Origin: Nemopilema nomurai
Lineage: Eukaryota; Cnidaria; Scyphozoa; Rhizostomeae; Rhizostomatidae
Reading direction: 5' to 3'
NCBI GenBank assembly: GCA_003864495.1
Contig: ML133420.1
Location: 1,985,238 to 2,049,237, forward strand
Length of the DNA: 64,000 nucleotides
Shown: in pieces, positions 24,913 through 39,900 of the stretch
Layout of the letters: every line of letters starts with the position of its first letter
Numbering within the stretch: position 1 is the stretch's first letter
The notes under the pieces: model-generated
What the model was told of the DNA's origin: nothing
The model's database searches: none
What the model saw: only the letters and a program-made list of their open reading frames with translations
Program-made: the position numbers and the translations under genes

Positions 24913-27900
24913 TTAAAAACGTACCTCTTCATCGTCACAATCCTCTGTTCTGTGGCCAAATACTTCGAAAGAGAGGAAGCAAATATGAAATGCAATGAAA
25001 GGGATATCAAACTGAAAAAGCTTTGAAAATTGATGAAACCTAATTTGACACCAGCTACAAAACAAAAAAGAATGGGTACGAGTGTAAGGTCACGTGCTTC
25101 TAAACACCTTTTCATGAACCACACCTGATATGTATGAGGGCTTAATACAGTGATGATGTGCTATTCGGACGGGTAAGGAAAGACATGAGGAATTAGTTCG
25201 CAATCTGTTGTGTGTTGGTGGCAGGAGTAGCTATTATAAAACGTTAATGCCTTCTAGTGCTGATATTTGAGGAAAAATCAGGGTTCAAGAATGACTGTAC
25301 GTTAAAATGAATGATCTGATGGTGAAATGTGGACGGGGCGAAATCGTGTCACTCATGGGTTCCCGCGCAGGTTGGAAAGTGAAGGGGCCAAGGAAGATTT
25401 TAACAATCATAACAAAAGATATTCAGAAAAGCTCTATTGTTTTACAAAAAAGTGCGGGGGCCATGCCCCCCCAACCCCCGGCCCCCCTTCGTCGGAGGCC
25501 CTGGTCACTACAGTATCTCTCGTGAGTCTTCGACAACCAATTATCGCTGCTCTAGAGTGTAGCTGGTAAGAAAAACCGCGGGACAAGCTCGGGTTACCTT
25601 CACAAGTCGTGCAGTAGGGCCTCTCCTCCCCCCTTTGGGCGTGGTACTGCGTTCCTATGTCGTCAGTGCTGCTCTGCGTAGGACAATCTTCAGTGTCGTG
25701 TAAATCGAATTCATCGCAAATGTCGCAAAACAGCCTCTGCTTGACCCCCGGTTTCATAGGCGACTCGTCGTTGTCTCTGAGAAAAACGAGAGACACTTTA
25801 TTAGAAAATGACTGTGAGCAGCTTTAGGTTTATCGGGAGGTTACAAACTGAAGCTGTGTGCTTCTACAAGCGGATAGGGAACAATATTTGATAGGCGTAA
25901 TCGAAACAGGCAAAGGATTGGGAAAGATATAAGACATCAAGAAGTCTGGCTGATGATCTAAAAGATGAATCTTGAGCCGCATCCTTCGCAGAGAACGAAT
26001 ATTAAAAAAAGGGGGGGGGGCAATTGCGAAAATACAAACGTGTCTAATATTGCCATTGGAAATAACGTTTCTCATTAGGTAATGAAAGCAATATCTTACA
26101 ATAACTACGCGCCTTCTTCACATAAAAATATACAATCTTCCAAGGTGTTCTTGAAGCTCTTAAAGTAATATCAATTTCTTGGGAAATTCCTTTTAACTAT
26201 TATAACTTTAACCTTTTAACTAAATTATAATACAAATGTTGACTAATTATAACTTGGAGAAGAATGGAAATGATCTTCTTACATATCGTAAACCTCTGCA
26301 AACGCATCCTCTCCTGCTTCAAGCAGTTTGATCTTCTTTTCGGCCGCGGTGCATTTACTCTGCAAATAAGAACAGGATAGGAAAAAAATGATTTAGTAAC
26401 CATAATATGAAAAAGAAGGAAAAGAGGTGACAGGAGGTAAGGGTACTTTTTGTATACAAGAAGGGGAACATAGAATTGAATGCAATTAAAAATGTTATCA
26501 GCAAGCAATAAAGATTCGTAGTACAGTCAATGTGGGAGTAAGACTGTCAAAATCATTTTTAAAAGTTAAAAACATGTTCCAGATGCAAGTTAAGAAGGCA
26601 AATCAACGAATGCCTTACCCCTAACAAATGAAGGCAATGAATTGGCAATATGAGCCTCCTAATAACTAATGACTATTAATAAGACAATAAATAGATATAT
26701 GTGACGGTGCTTTAGAGGCTAGAGAATAAAACAACTATGATATATATATATACAACAGCTTCACGTCATTTCTGGAGAGTTTTGTTATACTTCCAAAATG
26801 GTAAGGAAGATAAAAGAAACAAACCTGCAAGTCCACAACCAAAGAATTCAAGAACCGGATCTAGAGGCAAAGAGGAAAACAATGAGGGATGAGAATTCGA
26901 AAACAACAAGGAAACACGGAAAAAGATAACCATGAATTCCAAAGGATCAGCAAGTATTTAGAAAAAGAAGAAACCTAAGTTTGGTAGGTAGAGAAATGCT
27001 GCAGCGTAAACAGAAATAAGACAGAATGAAAAAAGTCAAGGTTGCTAGAATATTCTTTTAAACAGTGCAATCTTTCAAAATCTCTACTTCTAAATAATTG
27101 CAAGGGCTTTATCCTTTCCTCTTCTTCGTCGAATTTTACTTTAAGGAATTTTCTTTGAGCAGAAAAACTACGAAGTTGGGACAGCGCGTCAGTTGCCATG
27201 AAAAATTGATTCACATGTGAAGGAAAAGCTTACATCCGTAAAATACCAATAAGCTGTCTAGACAATAGGCAAAAGGAACATCTCACTCACTTCGCTGTCC
27301 TTGCTCTCCAATTCCTCCTTCGTCGCGTCCTCGGCTGTTTGCGTAAGGGTTCCATTAGTTGCTGAAAATGAAATGTGAAAACGAAATGTGAAAACGAAAT
27401 GTGGAAACTAAATGTGAAAACGAAATGTGGAAACTAAATGTGAAAACGAAATGTGGAAACTAAATGTGAAAAACGAAATGTGGAAACTAAATGTGAAAAA
27501 CGAAATGTGAAAACGAAATGTGGAAAAGTAAAGACTAAATAGACTCAGGACTCATAAGAACAGGGCGTAGAGGCAGGAACAACAAAGTTGTAAACCTTAG
27601 AGCCTAACAAATAATTAAAAGGAATGTGATCAAATAGTTGCTGAGCTCGTTGTACTGCATCTTATAATTGCAGAAGAAGGACTGGCTGAGACCCCTTTCC
27701 AAACGGCGAATAACCCTCTCCGTTTCTAAGACAAACCAAATGATTGACCAAGCAATGACTTCAACGTACCGGCCGCCTGAAGTTCCCCATTCAACACTTT
27801 GTCCTGCAACGTCTTAATCGTGGCATCTTGCTCAGTTACTTTCTTTTCAAGATTTTGATTCTAGAATTTAAGAGAATGATTAACAAGCAAGGTAACCTTT

Positions 27901-30900
27901 TCCAAAAAACTTCAAAAAGAATGCAAATAAGAAAATAACTCAAACATCATGCTATTCAGGCTGCATTTTACTACAGCTGGCGAATAAAACGGTTGTGACT
28001 GAAACATCTGACAGCTGTAAGAAAATTCAAGTCAGATGGAATGGAATATTAAAAGGAAATTCAAAGGAACAAAGCCACATTGGTAATCGATAAATGTACG
28101 TATCAAAGGTGAAACAACGAATGAGCTGTATACATATATGAAATGGCAAACATCTTCACGCGAAAATCAAAAATTAATCTTTTGTCGGTCAAAAAGCGTT
28201 AAAATAACGACTCACTTTAACTCGTAGACTTGAAAGTTCACCCTCTTTGGTCTGCAGTTGCGAAAGAGACGACTCGATCGTGTTTTGAAGTTGTAGTCTA
28301 TCATCCTCTAAAACTTTCTTGGTTTGGTTTTCTCTACAAAGAAGCGCACAGGGTCTGTCAATAAATACTCAAGGAGGGATGTGCTAGTTGAAAGCAATCT
28401 CGAGAAAACTGAATGGTAAATTAAAACACTTTACCACTTTATCTAAAACATGTGATTTGGTACCAGAAGAAGGCTATATCACATGTTAGATGTATACAAT
28501 ACACAGGACCTATTCTAGTGTAAATATGACAACAAATTCTATCAATCTCACGCAACTGGTCGCAAGATCCCCGTGATTAGTACAAGACTAGTTACCGTTG
28601 AATCAAATCATCTTTTTCCGCATTCAGTTTTTGAACAGTTTTCTCCAGGCTTCCTTTGGATGTAAGCAGCTGCGAATGAAAATGATGTGCGAAATTAAAA
28701 ATAACATTCAAAAGAAAGCTTGAAAACTAAACAATTATTTGTCAGATGATGTTTTGAAAGTGTTAGAATCTACTGGCTGAAAGAGAATCACGCATATTTA
28801 CACTACATGAAAACAGTAATCTTTAAAAGCCTTGCTATCTTTTCCTCACTGGAAACTCTAACACATGTATTGCTCTTCCCTTTGCTGCTTACACGTTCCA
28901 TTTTCTGTCTCCCTTCATAACAGTTTAGGTGGGTTAATTTCTGAATAATCATGGAAATATGCTATGGAACATTTGCTCGGTACCTCGTTCTTCTCTTCCT
29001 CGAGCTTCGAGATATCTTCCTTCAGGATTATGCGTTCATTCTCAAATTCAAACTCAGCAGTTTCTAGCTTGGATATTTTGTCAGCGCAAGATGAGAGTTT
29101 CTCTTTTGTCGCTGTCCTGGAAATGGTCAAATTAAAACAAATGTAAGAAACAGGCATTTCATGCAAAACATCAGATGACCTAAAATTAGTAGCAATTGCT
29201 CAAAACATTAATATGTGAACATAAATTTGTACTAAAGAATTCTAAATAGCACCGCAGTAGAAACGTATTTTCTGCATACTTAAAGCAATTTTTCACCCGA
29301 CAATCCTCAGGGTATAACTACTTGACTTAGGAATCATTGCAATGAACACAAAATCATAAGTGATATGCAAATAAAGTGATCTCACAGCTCGCTTTGCAGT
29401 TTCGCAGCCATATCAGATCCCTGGCACAAGTCCGTCTGCATTCGCTGTGCTTTATCTCTGTATTTTTGAGCATCCTCTTTTACCTTTAGTAACTGAAATA
29501 CAATGTTTTGAAACGAAGTTAATGACAATCTGGTCAACTCCGTCCAGTTTGCGAGAAAGAGGCTGTTATTGCTACATTGTCTCCAGTGCAGCTCTAGTTA
29601 TTTTCATAACAAGTGAAGTAATAGCAAGCTTTATCATTTAACTACTGAGATGGAAGCGACGGAGAATAAAGATGGGGAAAATTTAGTTCCTTCGGATGGA
29701 GATTTGTGAAATCTCTGTATAAAGTACAAATTATGAGCTTGCAGTGATTGAAACAAGATAAATAACATTTCCCTTGGAAAAAGATAAAGCATGAAAGAAC
29801 AAGCAGGAAGAAAATAGCCCGAAATAAACAAAACAAATGTTGACACCCAAACCATACCTGATCTTGCAAACCATCAGCATTGAGTTTCAGATTGTTTCTG
29901 TCCTTCTCCAGTGCAGCAATTTGCTCCTCAAATCGCTTCTTATCGGTTTCCAGGTTGTTGATAATTTCATCTTTATTGCCAAAGCTCTAGAAATCGAAGC
30001 GAAATCGATTTTAATTGCCATGATGTCATAAAAGTATACCAAACCTTGATATATGTATAATATATAGGTACTCTAATTGGGCAAAACAAAATATAACTAC
30101 ACGTTGCGTTTTGCTGAATGAACAAAAAACTCTAAACAAGATATTTACGATGAAGGCATTTCTGTCGAAAGCAGATGAATGTATACACAAACGTGGGTGA
30201 TAATAAACTCTCTCAAAACGCTGTTTACAAGAAAATCAACAAATAATCCAAATGCAAAACCTTTTGAAGAGCTTCCCTCTCCTCTGCTATTTTCTTGGTC
30301 TCCGCTGAAGACAATTCCATACTGCTGACTAGGGTCTCCCGCTCCTTGTTCAGAGATTCTAACTGCTCCTTCAACTGATCTCTCGCAGCAACAACCTCCA
30401 AATACTGTTGATCAACCATTCCCTTCGAATTTCCCAATGCCTCCAATTCGCCGGTTTTATTATCAAGCTTCCCTTTAAGCTCTTGAACAGAAGCCTGGTT
30501 GACATAGACAAGAGAACTCGCCTGAGTGCGGCAGAAAAATCACTAAAAAGTCGTATATTTCCAGTTTTTTAAGCCATCTGCGAATTTATTGCTTCGAAGT
30601 TAATATCTTTATTCTGGGAGTTGTTTTAAAAAATTTTTCTTGTTTTCCTGCAGATTAATATATCGGTTACTTGATTCACAGATTCACATTTAGAAACCGG
30701 ACCATGGTGTTGTATGGTATTGAAAGATGCAAAAGTACCTTCTATAAGCGGTAAATAGAGGTTTCAAAGCGATGAGCAATGAAGTAAAGGCAGGACCTGC
30801 GGCTGCATACAAACATCTGTTGCAATCGGTGAAACTCTCTCGAATAACTAGTCGAATGACAGTCACTTTCAAGGTCTGATCAGATGCTAAGGCAAACAAA

Positions 30901-33900
30901 CGAAACAGAACGCCAAATTGGCAAACAGTATGAAGAGTACCTCGAGTCCTTTAATGGAAGTCTCGTTCTCCTTTGCTTTGCTTGAAGCCACATTCAACTC
31001 GTCTTCCTTTGACTTTAATGTATCGTTCTTTTTTGATAATTCGTTTGACAATTCTGCGATTTTCTCGTCAACTGCTTTTTGTCTCTGCAAAACAAAATAC
31101 CAATGTGTGAAGTGAACTTCATCAAACATGTCAGCCAAATTCACAGACATTTTCTTCATTTTTAAAGCAATCAACTTTCATATTGCTCTAATGATAAACT
31201 TATTCTAATATCCCTTTTGAGATTGAATTGTGACACGCTTAAATCCTCCAAGACATCATTAAAAACATGTTGTATGTCATCTTTTAAGCGCATATAGCAT
31301 CTTTGGTAGCATATGCCTTCGTGCTTTCGCAGTGAATGTAGACACTAGCTGAAAGGTGGTAAGAGAAAAGCTTGAAAAAAAATTTTGATGGTTAAGATGC
31401 AGGGCTCGCTTCTCCTTCGGGTCATTAGAAAAGATTTAAAGGAGACAAACCATTGACTGTTCATGTACTTGTTGCTCCAGACTTGTATTTGCTTCCTTTA
31501 ACTTCGAAACTGTGCCTTCCTGTGATTTAAAGAAATACAATCATTTGAATATTATGCAATTCTAAAAGAAACGGAAGCTCAGTCCAATTCAGATTCCCCA
31601 TTTTATCCTCATCGCGTTTATTCTACTATTTCTAGACAAAGTTATTTATTTTCATTTTAATTTGATTCAATTTTTTAACATACAATGAATAATCAACTTT
31701 TTCAACAAAAATTATGAATCGATACATCTTAGGATTAGGTTTGGATTTGTAAATGCTGAGTCTATGGCAATGAATGAGTTGTTGCAATTTTACAGCATTT
31801 TACAGCATGCGAATGAAGCTGGGATGTTGCAATTCATGGTGTAAATAAAGCATTTTACAGCATGCGATGACAAATGAGATCAGGGCTCACGCAAACACGT
31901 ACCAATTCGGAAATTGCTTGTTGAAATTTCGTCGATTCTTCCTCTTTTTCTTTCTTGACTTTCTCAATTTCCTTAGCAGATAACTCCTATACACAAACGT
32001 AAGTAAAAGCATTGATCGCAATTCAGAGGATATTTGACGACTTCCGAAATAGCGAATGTATACGAAAACTACACAAAAAAGAAATATTTAGAAGAAATAT
32101 TCAAATACCTTCTGTTGCTGCCCACTCTCTCGCAAACTTTCAACTTCGACATTTAAGGCCGACTTTTCGTCTGTCAACGTAGCGCATTTCCTAGTAATAA
32201 AAATCAAACATTAAGCACAAATCAACCTATTCTAGTAAAAAGTGTGAAGTTCTCTATAAGGTGATGACCTTTATAGGCTCACACGAGTCTGCTGGTTGCA
32301 ATACTATGGGTCCATCGATGCAATAAATATGGCTACGAATTGGCTATAAATCATCTACGAATAAAAAGAAATAAAATTGCATACAACATTTGATGCGTTT
32401 CTTACTTTTTTAGCTCATGAAGCTCTTCATTTAAATAATTGACTTGAGATGAGGTATCGCCAGAACTTTTAGCCAGCTGTGATACTTGGGCCTCCTACGA
32501 AAAATAGAAGAGATCATTACAGCATTGAAAGGCAGTGGAAAAGTAGCGAGAGAAACAAATCAAAGAGAGAGCAAGGAGAGGGGACAAGCAAAGAGAGGGG
32601 ACAAGCAAAGAGAGGGAACAAGCAAAGAGAGGGGACAAGCAAAGAGAGGGAACAAGCAAAGAGAGGGGACAAGCAAAGAGAGGGGACAAGCAAAGAGAGG
32701 GACAAGCAAAGAGAGGGGACAAGCAAAGAGAGGGGACAAGCAAAGAGAGGGGACAAGCAAAGAGAGGGGACAAGCAAAGAGAGGGGACAAGCAAATAGAG
32801 GGGACAAGCAAAGAGAGGGACAAGCAAAGAGAGGGGACAAGCAAAGAGAGGGGACAAGCAAAGAGAGGGGACAAGCAAAGAGAGGGGACAAGCAAAGAGA
32901 GGGGACAAGCAAAGAGAGGGGACAAGCAAAGAGAGGGGACAAGCAAAGAGAGGGGACAAGTATTTTAATGCAATAACTAAAGGGCGTTCTTAAGGTAAAC
33001 AGACCAGGAGAAGTTCAACTTAACAAAAATTTTCTGGAAAAACATATTTGGGGGCAAATCTTGGGGCTGGGCCATATGACCCTTCAAACTATTCATGGAA
33101 CAAGTGTTTTTTTTGGATCAATGAAATTACTCATTTAAAACTACATAAACAGTGTTATTTGATAAGTACAGATCATGCCAAATATTTCAGTCATAGTCTA
33201 TTCAGTCATAGCCGTTGAATCAGTTTCTCTTTTCTGTCAAACATAACCTTTTTGCACCCCATTTGAATCAAATCTGTAAGTGGCACATCATCATCTCTAC
33301 AATGACGTGAAAAAATACGTGAAAAACTTACAAGCTTCTCATTTTCAGCTGACAGGTTCTCGACCTTTGACTCCGTGATCTTCAACTTAGACTTCGCTTC
33401 TACAAAAGGAAGCTAGAAAACTGAAGCTGTTGCTTTGCATTTGATTAAAGCCAGAAATAAACGAAAAATGATCTCGACCTTCTAGAAGCATATTATAACT
33501 GAGGGGCATAGTTTCCTACAGCACTGATCACAATCATTCCCTCTATAGCTAAATCTAAGCCAGTTTCCCCTGGTTTGAAAGATTTGGGACCTAAGCATAG
33601 CTACGGAGTAAGAAAGCTCTGGCAAATCTTAAATAGAAAAACATAAGAATGACAACGGTGACAAATACACCAAATCTACGAATTTATTGAGCCAGAAAAT
33701 AAAGCACTAGACCAGAGAGCAAGAACAGAAATAAAAGCACGAAGGCTAATAATACCGGACAACAAGTATGTGACAAAAACGTTGGGTATTTAAGATATAT
33801 AAGCCCCTTTTTGTGCTGTATACCTTAAAAGCAAGTTGCTAGTTTTGGCAAAAATAGGTTTAGAAAACAAAGAAATATTCCCTTATCAAGCCAAGTGAGA

Positions 33901-36900
33901 TTCAAAAGCGCAATATAGAATCAGACCAGTTCGTTATATTAATAATAATAACTTTTTCATTCAGGCCAGTCTAGCAAGACTTGATTACGTTTGATCTTGT
34001 CAATAAACCTATAAATGGCGGTGCAAATATAGACTGACCGCTGCTATTAATACTGTTAGAAATTTTCAAAAACTATCGGAAGTTAGCTACTTGATGAACC
34101 AGGATCTTAATTTTATACGAGATACAGTGTGGACGGGTGTTGGCTACATTCCATTTCCTTTGGAATGTAAATAGGTTCTTTGAAGACAATTCCCCAAAAA
34201 AGAACATACCCATCACAACGATGTACCTCCGTCTTAATGGAAGGGATGTGACCTTTTCTTATCACATTAATTGTTAGATCCTTTCACAATTCATGATTTT
34301 TATTACAGAAAGGCGCAGAAACAGTCCTCTTTCAACTTACCTTGGGTTTCAGCTTTCATAGATTCGTGACTTGATTGACCGGAGGCTATTTCACTATCTT
34401 TTGCCTGGATTTTGGCGTTCAAATCTGAAATAGAAAGAGCTCGATTTTTACAAAAACATTTCTCCTTAAGTAGGTTTTCAGATAGATTAGGCACTGGTCG
34501 AATTTAAGTTTAAAGGTTGAAATGAGGTTATGTCAAAAATTAAACGTGATGATTCTGCGACAATAGATAAAAGCAAATGTGTTTTTTAATAAAATTTCAA
34601 GCACAAAATATTGTTCCGCAGTAGGCTTACCAAAAATTGTTTTGTTCAATGCTCCCTTTGACTCAATTGTTTCTTTCAATTCTTCTTTCTGTAAAATTAC
34701 CAAAAACGAAAATAAAAACGACAATCTATTTGACAGGCTATTAAATACACCTACATCTACTTATCACAAGTAATGTCTTGATATACTCCCTCGACATCAA
34801 ATGTGCTACCACAAAAACTACTGAGCACTGTGGAATTTATTGACAATGCCTTCTTGTGAATAACAAAACAATTTCTGCTTGAGCACAACTATTCTTTACC
34901 AGCATCAGGAGTTGATATCGTAGCGTCCTGAAATCATGTCACCAACACAAATAATGATTGGAAAATATCTGAATTTATACTTACAGTAATAGTACTTACA
35001 TATTTTTTAATTTGAAACTCCAAATCACCAATCGTAGAGCTTTTGCTCTGGACTTGTTCCTGTAGGCCGCTCAATTCTGCGCTTTTCTTTGATAGCTCCT
35101 CCCTAAGGGTCAGCGTCTGGTCATCAGATTCCTCCTTCGCTTGGTTCAACAAGACTTCCAAGTCTTTTAGCTTTCCTTGCAGGACGGAAAGGCTCTGTGT
35201 CGATTGGATCTCTTTTTCGTTTGTCTCAGCGAGCAAGAATTCCAAGTCGCTGTACTTGGTTCTCCACTCTTCTTCTGCTTGCTGAAATAACGAATTAAAA
35301 CATCTCTAACTGACTTATTGGGCTAAAGAAATTTATCTTTAAAAAGCAGTCACATGATATGCTTCTATTGAGTGGATGTGTTTCCAATGAATTTACTTAT
35401 GGTAAATATAACATAATACTTACTGGCGGTTATCTCTTGTTTTAGCATCTCTCAACATGTTGAGAAACTTAAATCATATTTACGGGAAAATTCTTGCAAT
35501 TATGGGCTTCGACCGACTATCTTAAAAACCAAAACTGAACTTCTGCGAATTACCCTTTTTGGCCCTTGACTTCCAATAATCACTACACGTAGAAATTTGT
35601 AATAATCTCTAATATGTCTTCACATTCTTGCCTGACTTTTAGTCATTCCTGGCGGAGCAAATAATTAGTAATCACGTTTTGGTGCAATTATTAGTAATCA
35701 AGTGACAGACTTAAGTCAGGCTACAGGAATCACCAGCCTACATGAGCGTGTGCTTAACTTAAAAACTTGAATGAAACTCAAAATTTTTTAATACTCAATA
35801 AAACCGAAAAAAATAATCACTTCCCTACATAAATGCAAACTTCGATTTTTTTGTTTTACTTCTGGAAACTGTTCAGAAGAAATGACGTATATGTTTTCCA
35901 CAAGAAAAACCAAGTGCATACCTTGGCTGCTTTGAGTTCTTCTTTAATCAATGACATGCTTTCTTCTTTAGCCTTAATCCTCTCTTGCATCAGCTTGAAC
36001 TCTTCCTTTTCTGCCTCAGATGACAATTCCTGCAAAAAATTTGAATAATGTGCAGTTTACTCTTGGAGATTGATGTGTTGAACATCAGTACCATTGGAAG
36101 ATGGCGAGAATAATTGTTTCGCGTCAACGACAAAACCTGCAACATAGAATATGTTAGCACTGATACTGGATACTGGCTGACGCAAATGTGCTTTAAGTTC
36201 CTGAGAATGAGAATGCCATTGAAAATGGAAGTCTATAGATGGTCTTCCTGTTGATGGTCTTCTTGGAAATGGAAGTCTATGGTTTATTTGGATCAAGAAA
36301 GCTTACCTACTTTAACTTCTAAGAAACTTCTTTGAAATTGCAGTTAGGTTCTTTAAAATTCTATCCTGAATTAGGTTCTTTAAAATTATTAGTCGCAATC
36401 GGTCATTAATACCTTTGTAACAATATGCTCCTCAAGCTGAAACTGCAGATCTTCCAGTTTTCTGAAGAAAATAATGCCTTTTCATTACTGCTTTCTAGTT
36501 ATGCCTTGAAGGAAACGACCAGAAGATACACCAAGGTAAGCAAGGTAAGCGTGTTTTGAAACATGGAATAAAAATGGAGGGATGTGTTGGAAAAAGGTCG
36601 TTAGAGTATGCATAGTAGAATCATAAAAGCAGAAACTTTGCTCTTTTCATTCCTGCAATTCAGGCTATCGCATTGACCAGAAGGCAAAAGATGAAAGGGG
36701 GCGGTTTATGAAAACAAATTTAATAGGTTTTACCTTTTCTCCTCCTCCAGTTCAGTTTCAACTGTTGCTTTCGACTTCTCCATAGTAGAAAGGGCACTTT
36801 GCAGTCTCTTGCTTTCCTCATCATTGTCTCTTTGAAGCTATATAGGTTGTAGAAAAGTGACCGTTTATGCTTGATCAGAATTATTGCAAAGAGCAAAAAC

Positions 36901-39900
36901 CATTGCTGAGGTACGATAAGAATGTTGGACAAAATCGAGTGCAAAACGGACAAAATCGAGTGCAAAAAGGACAAAATCGAGTGCAGCAAACTGAGTTAAT
37001 GACCAGATGGCAAAAGTATTGAAACCAGAATGGTCTACGGACGGTTTCGCCTGAGAGCGGGTGAAAAGGATATCAATAGCTAATCGAACAAAATAGGGTA
37101 ATGTCAAAATGAATCTAACAGACTTTCAAATGACCTATCCTGGTTTTCAAAGGGGTTTAAAAGTATCTGATCCGGCCTATTAATGATTTCACGTTGGTGC
37201 ACCCCATTCTTATAGAATAAAGTTAAATGAATCTAATTAAGCATTGCAGGGAAGTTATTTCTATCTTAAACGCATATTAATGAGTATTATTGGTGTCTAT
37301 CTTGAGATCGGACTTGCATCTAATGCACCTACTTACACTGACCGCAATACAAAGACTGTAGCTGTCCACGATTGCAAGCGTGAAACATGACTTTAAACTA
37401 ATTACACATCGCTTATCAGTGACAGTTGCTGAAGGTTTTAGAAACTGAAACAATTTCTCTACACTGCCGATATCTGTCTCAAGGTATAGAAAACCGGTTA
37501 AGACAACACCATAGCATAGAAAAACCGGTTTGTATTGGAGTCTACTGAGGAGGAGGAAATCCGAATAGAACTGACCTTGTCGTAGGATATTCGAAGTGAG
37601 GTTAGTTTGTTTTCACTCTAAAAAACAAATTAAGGATGTTAAGAAATAAGAATAAAAAACATAGGAATAATAATGTTATGCATGTCGAATCCATTCAGGA
37701 TCAACTCAAAAAAGCCAAACGATGCCCAAGTCTTGAAAGGGCTGTCTTGACAAAAATTAACATTTCTAAGAGAAGAAAATGGACTGTATCGCGTTACATG
37801 ATTTCCCCTGGAATTTTAAGAGGTATGCAATCAGGAGCGAGGCGATGCAATGCAACCAGAGAAAGTAGAACAATAATGTGGATGGAAAGAATATCGAGAG
37901 AAAATACAAGCAATGTTTTAAGATCGGGTGATGTTAAAAAATCAGCTTACCTGTTGAAATTGCTCCATAATGTTGTTAACCTCTGATCGGTCGATTTCTC
38001 GTTCCTTGAGAAGGCCTTTGATTTCATTTTCGCGATCTTGCAACTGAAGCTGAAAACAAAAGTGGTCAAGTTTCGATGAATTATACTTTTTCAAAGTTTG
38101 AATGGTAGATTGATGCATTTTATGGCTTATTTCTAAACAATGTCCATGAAACTGAAGTTCAGTGAAAAAAGTTTCCAGGATACTTTTATCATGATTGTAA
38201 GGTAATTTTTTTCGGCATTTCTCATTATAAATGGTTAAAAAGGGTCATTTTTCCGGAACTATTGCTAAACCATCTCGATTTGGATATATTGAGTTAAACA
38301 TAATTCTAGAATAATATTCAATTAGAGAGAAAAATTCCAACCAATCACACCACATCGTACGACATAGACTTATAAGTCTGATCAGAGAAAGAGCTTTAGT
38401 CGCTGAAATATTAACCGATTATGATCGCAAAATCCAGCGAATTCTGAAACCATACATGGAAAGCTCTGCTAAGGAGGTACTTTGCTAATAAACCCTTTTT
38501 ATCAAGAAGATTCCGACCACGTCACGAGACAAAGTAGAAAAGATCAAGAAACTTGTAAACTGCAGAACACGGTCCCCATCCAAGAGTTAGAAAAACAAAG
38601 CCAGGACAAAAGCATTGTAAAATGAGATTGATCGGTGTAAGGGTGGCATTTATTGTGAGGACCGAAAAAAGTGAAATCTGACTAGATTGAAAGACCTAGA
38701 CCAATGATAGAATCTACTATATCCAGAAATACACATATAAATAGTGGATCAGTGTACAGCTAATGACGAAATGTGTTAGAGCAAAAGCCCTGCGTGCAAA
38801 AGAGACCTTAACGAAGCAGTGATCGACATTGAAAGCAAATCTCACAGCAAATTAATAGTTTATACATAGTACGTACCTGCAAAGTAGCTATTTGTGACGT
38901 AACTGCTGGGTCCACGGTTTCGGAGAGAGAACTTTTCTGCAGCTCTGATTCAGCAGTTGATACCTAAGCAAAAGAACGGACGGTAAAAAAGCCGAATTAT
39001 TGGAAGTTCCACATTTATGTTATGTGAGCAAAAAAATCATCGAAAGATTCATTCCAATTAATGCGGTTTATGAGTATTTATTGCATGAGATGTTGAGGAT
39101 CGCATGAAACAGGATATATCAAAAAAGCGAATCACATACAGCAAATAAGTTTTTTAAAATAACATCGCATGACATTCGTCCCATCCAATCAAATTTTCCC
39201 AAGAATTAATGGCTTCATCTTCCTCTTCTTCATACTCATAGCAGTCATAACATGGCCTTGTGATGGGAACACAAGCTTTCATCTACCATTTTAAGCGCAG
39301 CTAAAAATATCGTAGAATACTTTGTCAAATTTAAAGTTGAAAGTAACATAAGACATACCCTTTCAACTTTGGCACTGACTACTTCCGCATTTGTTGTTGC
39401 TATGGCTTCGGTTTGGGGAACTGTTGCTGCTTGTGCAACAACTGGGCTCGAAGCTGCCGGACTTGAAACGGCCGGACTTGAAACGGCCGGACTTGAAACG
39501 GCCGGACTCGAAACAGACGGTCCGCTAGCAATCTTTTTGACTTTGTGGGCTGGTGCAAACAAGCCCAATTTTGGATCACATTGGAAATACCTGGAAGGTT
39601 AGTAGAAGATGAAAAGAACTTGAGGAAAATAAAAATAATTAGAAAATAAACGAATTAAAGAAAACTAAAATTCGAAAGGAAGGCTTAAAACAGAACTACA
39701 ATTTAAAAGAAAGGTTTGAATGAAACCACAAATGTTTCTAAAGGAAAATTGGTCATGGAAAGGTGGTAATATAAAGGATACGCGGTAAGAGGTAATAATT
39801 GCGATTCGATAGCCCTGAAAGAAGATGGTTGGTCAAGTCAAGAGTTCAAAGCACGACCACGAATAGGGACAAAAGTTTCTAGGTTTGTATAAAAATCTCA

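Noticed and set aside
32571..32960. Possible CRISPR-like direct repeat array
   Set aside because: Units are contiguous with no spacers, and the DNA is eukaryotic.
32479..32976. Overlapping open frames of 128-165 codons on both strands
   Set aside because: They are produced by the 17-bp repeat lacking stops; composition is pure repeat and the array is inside a CLIP intron.
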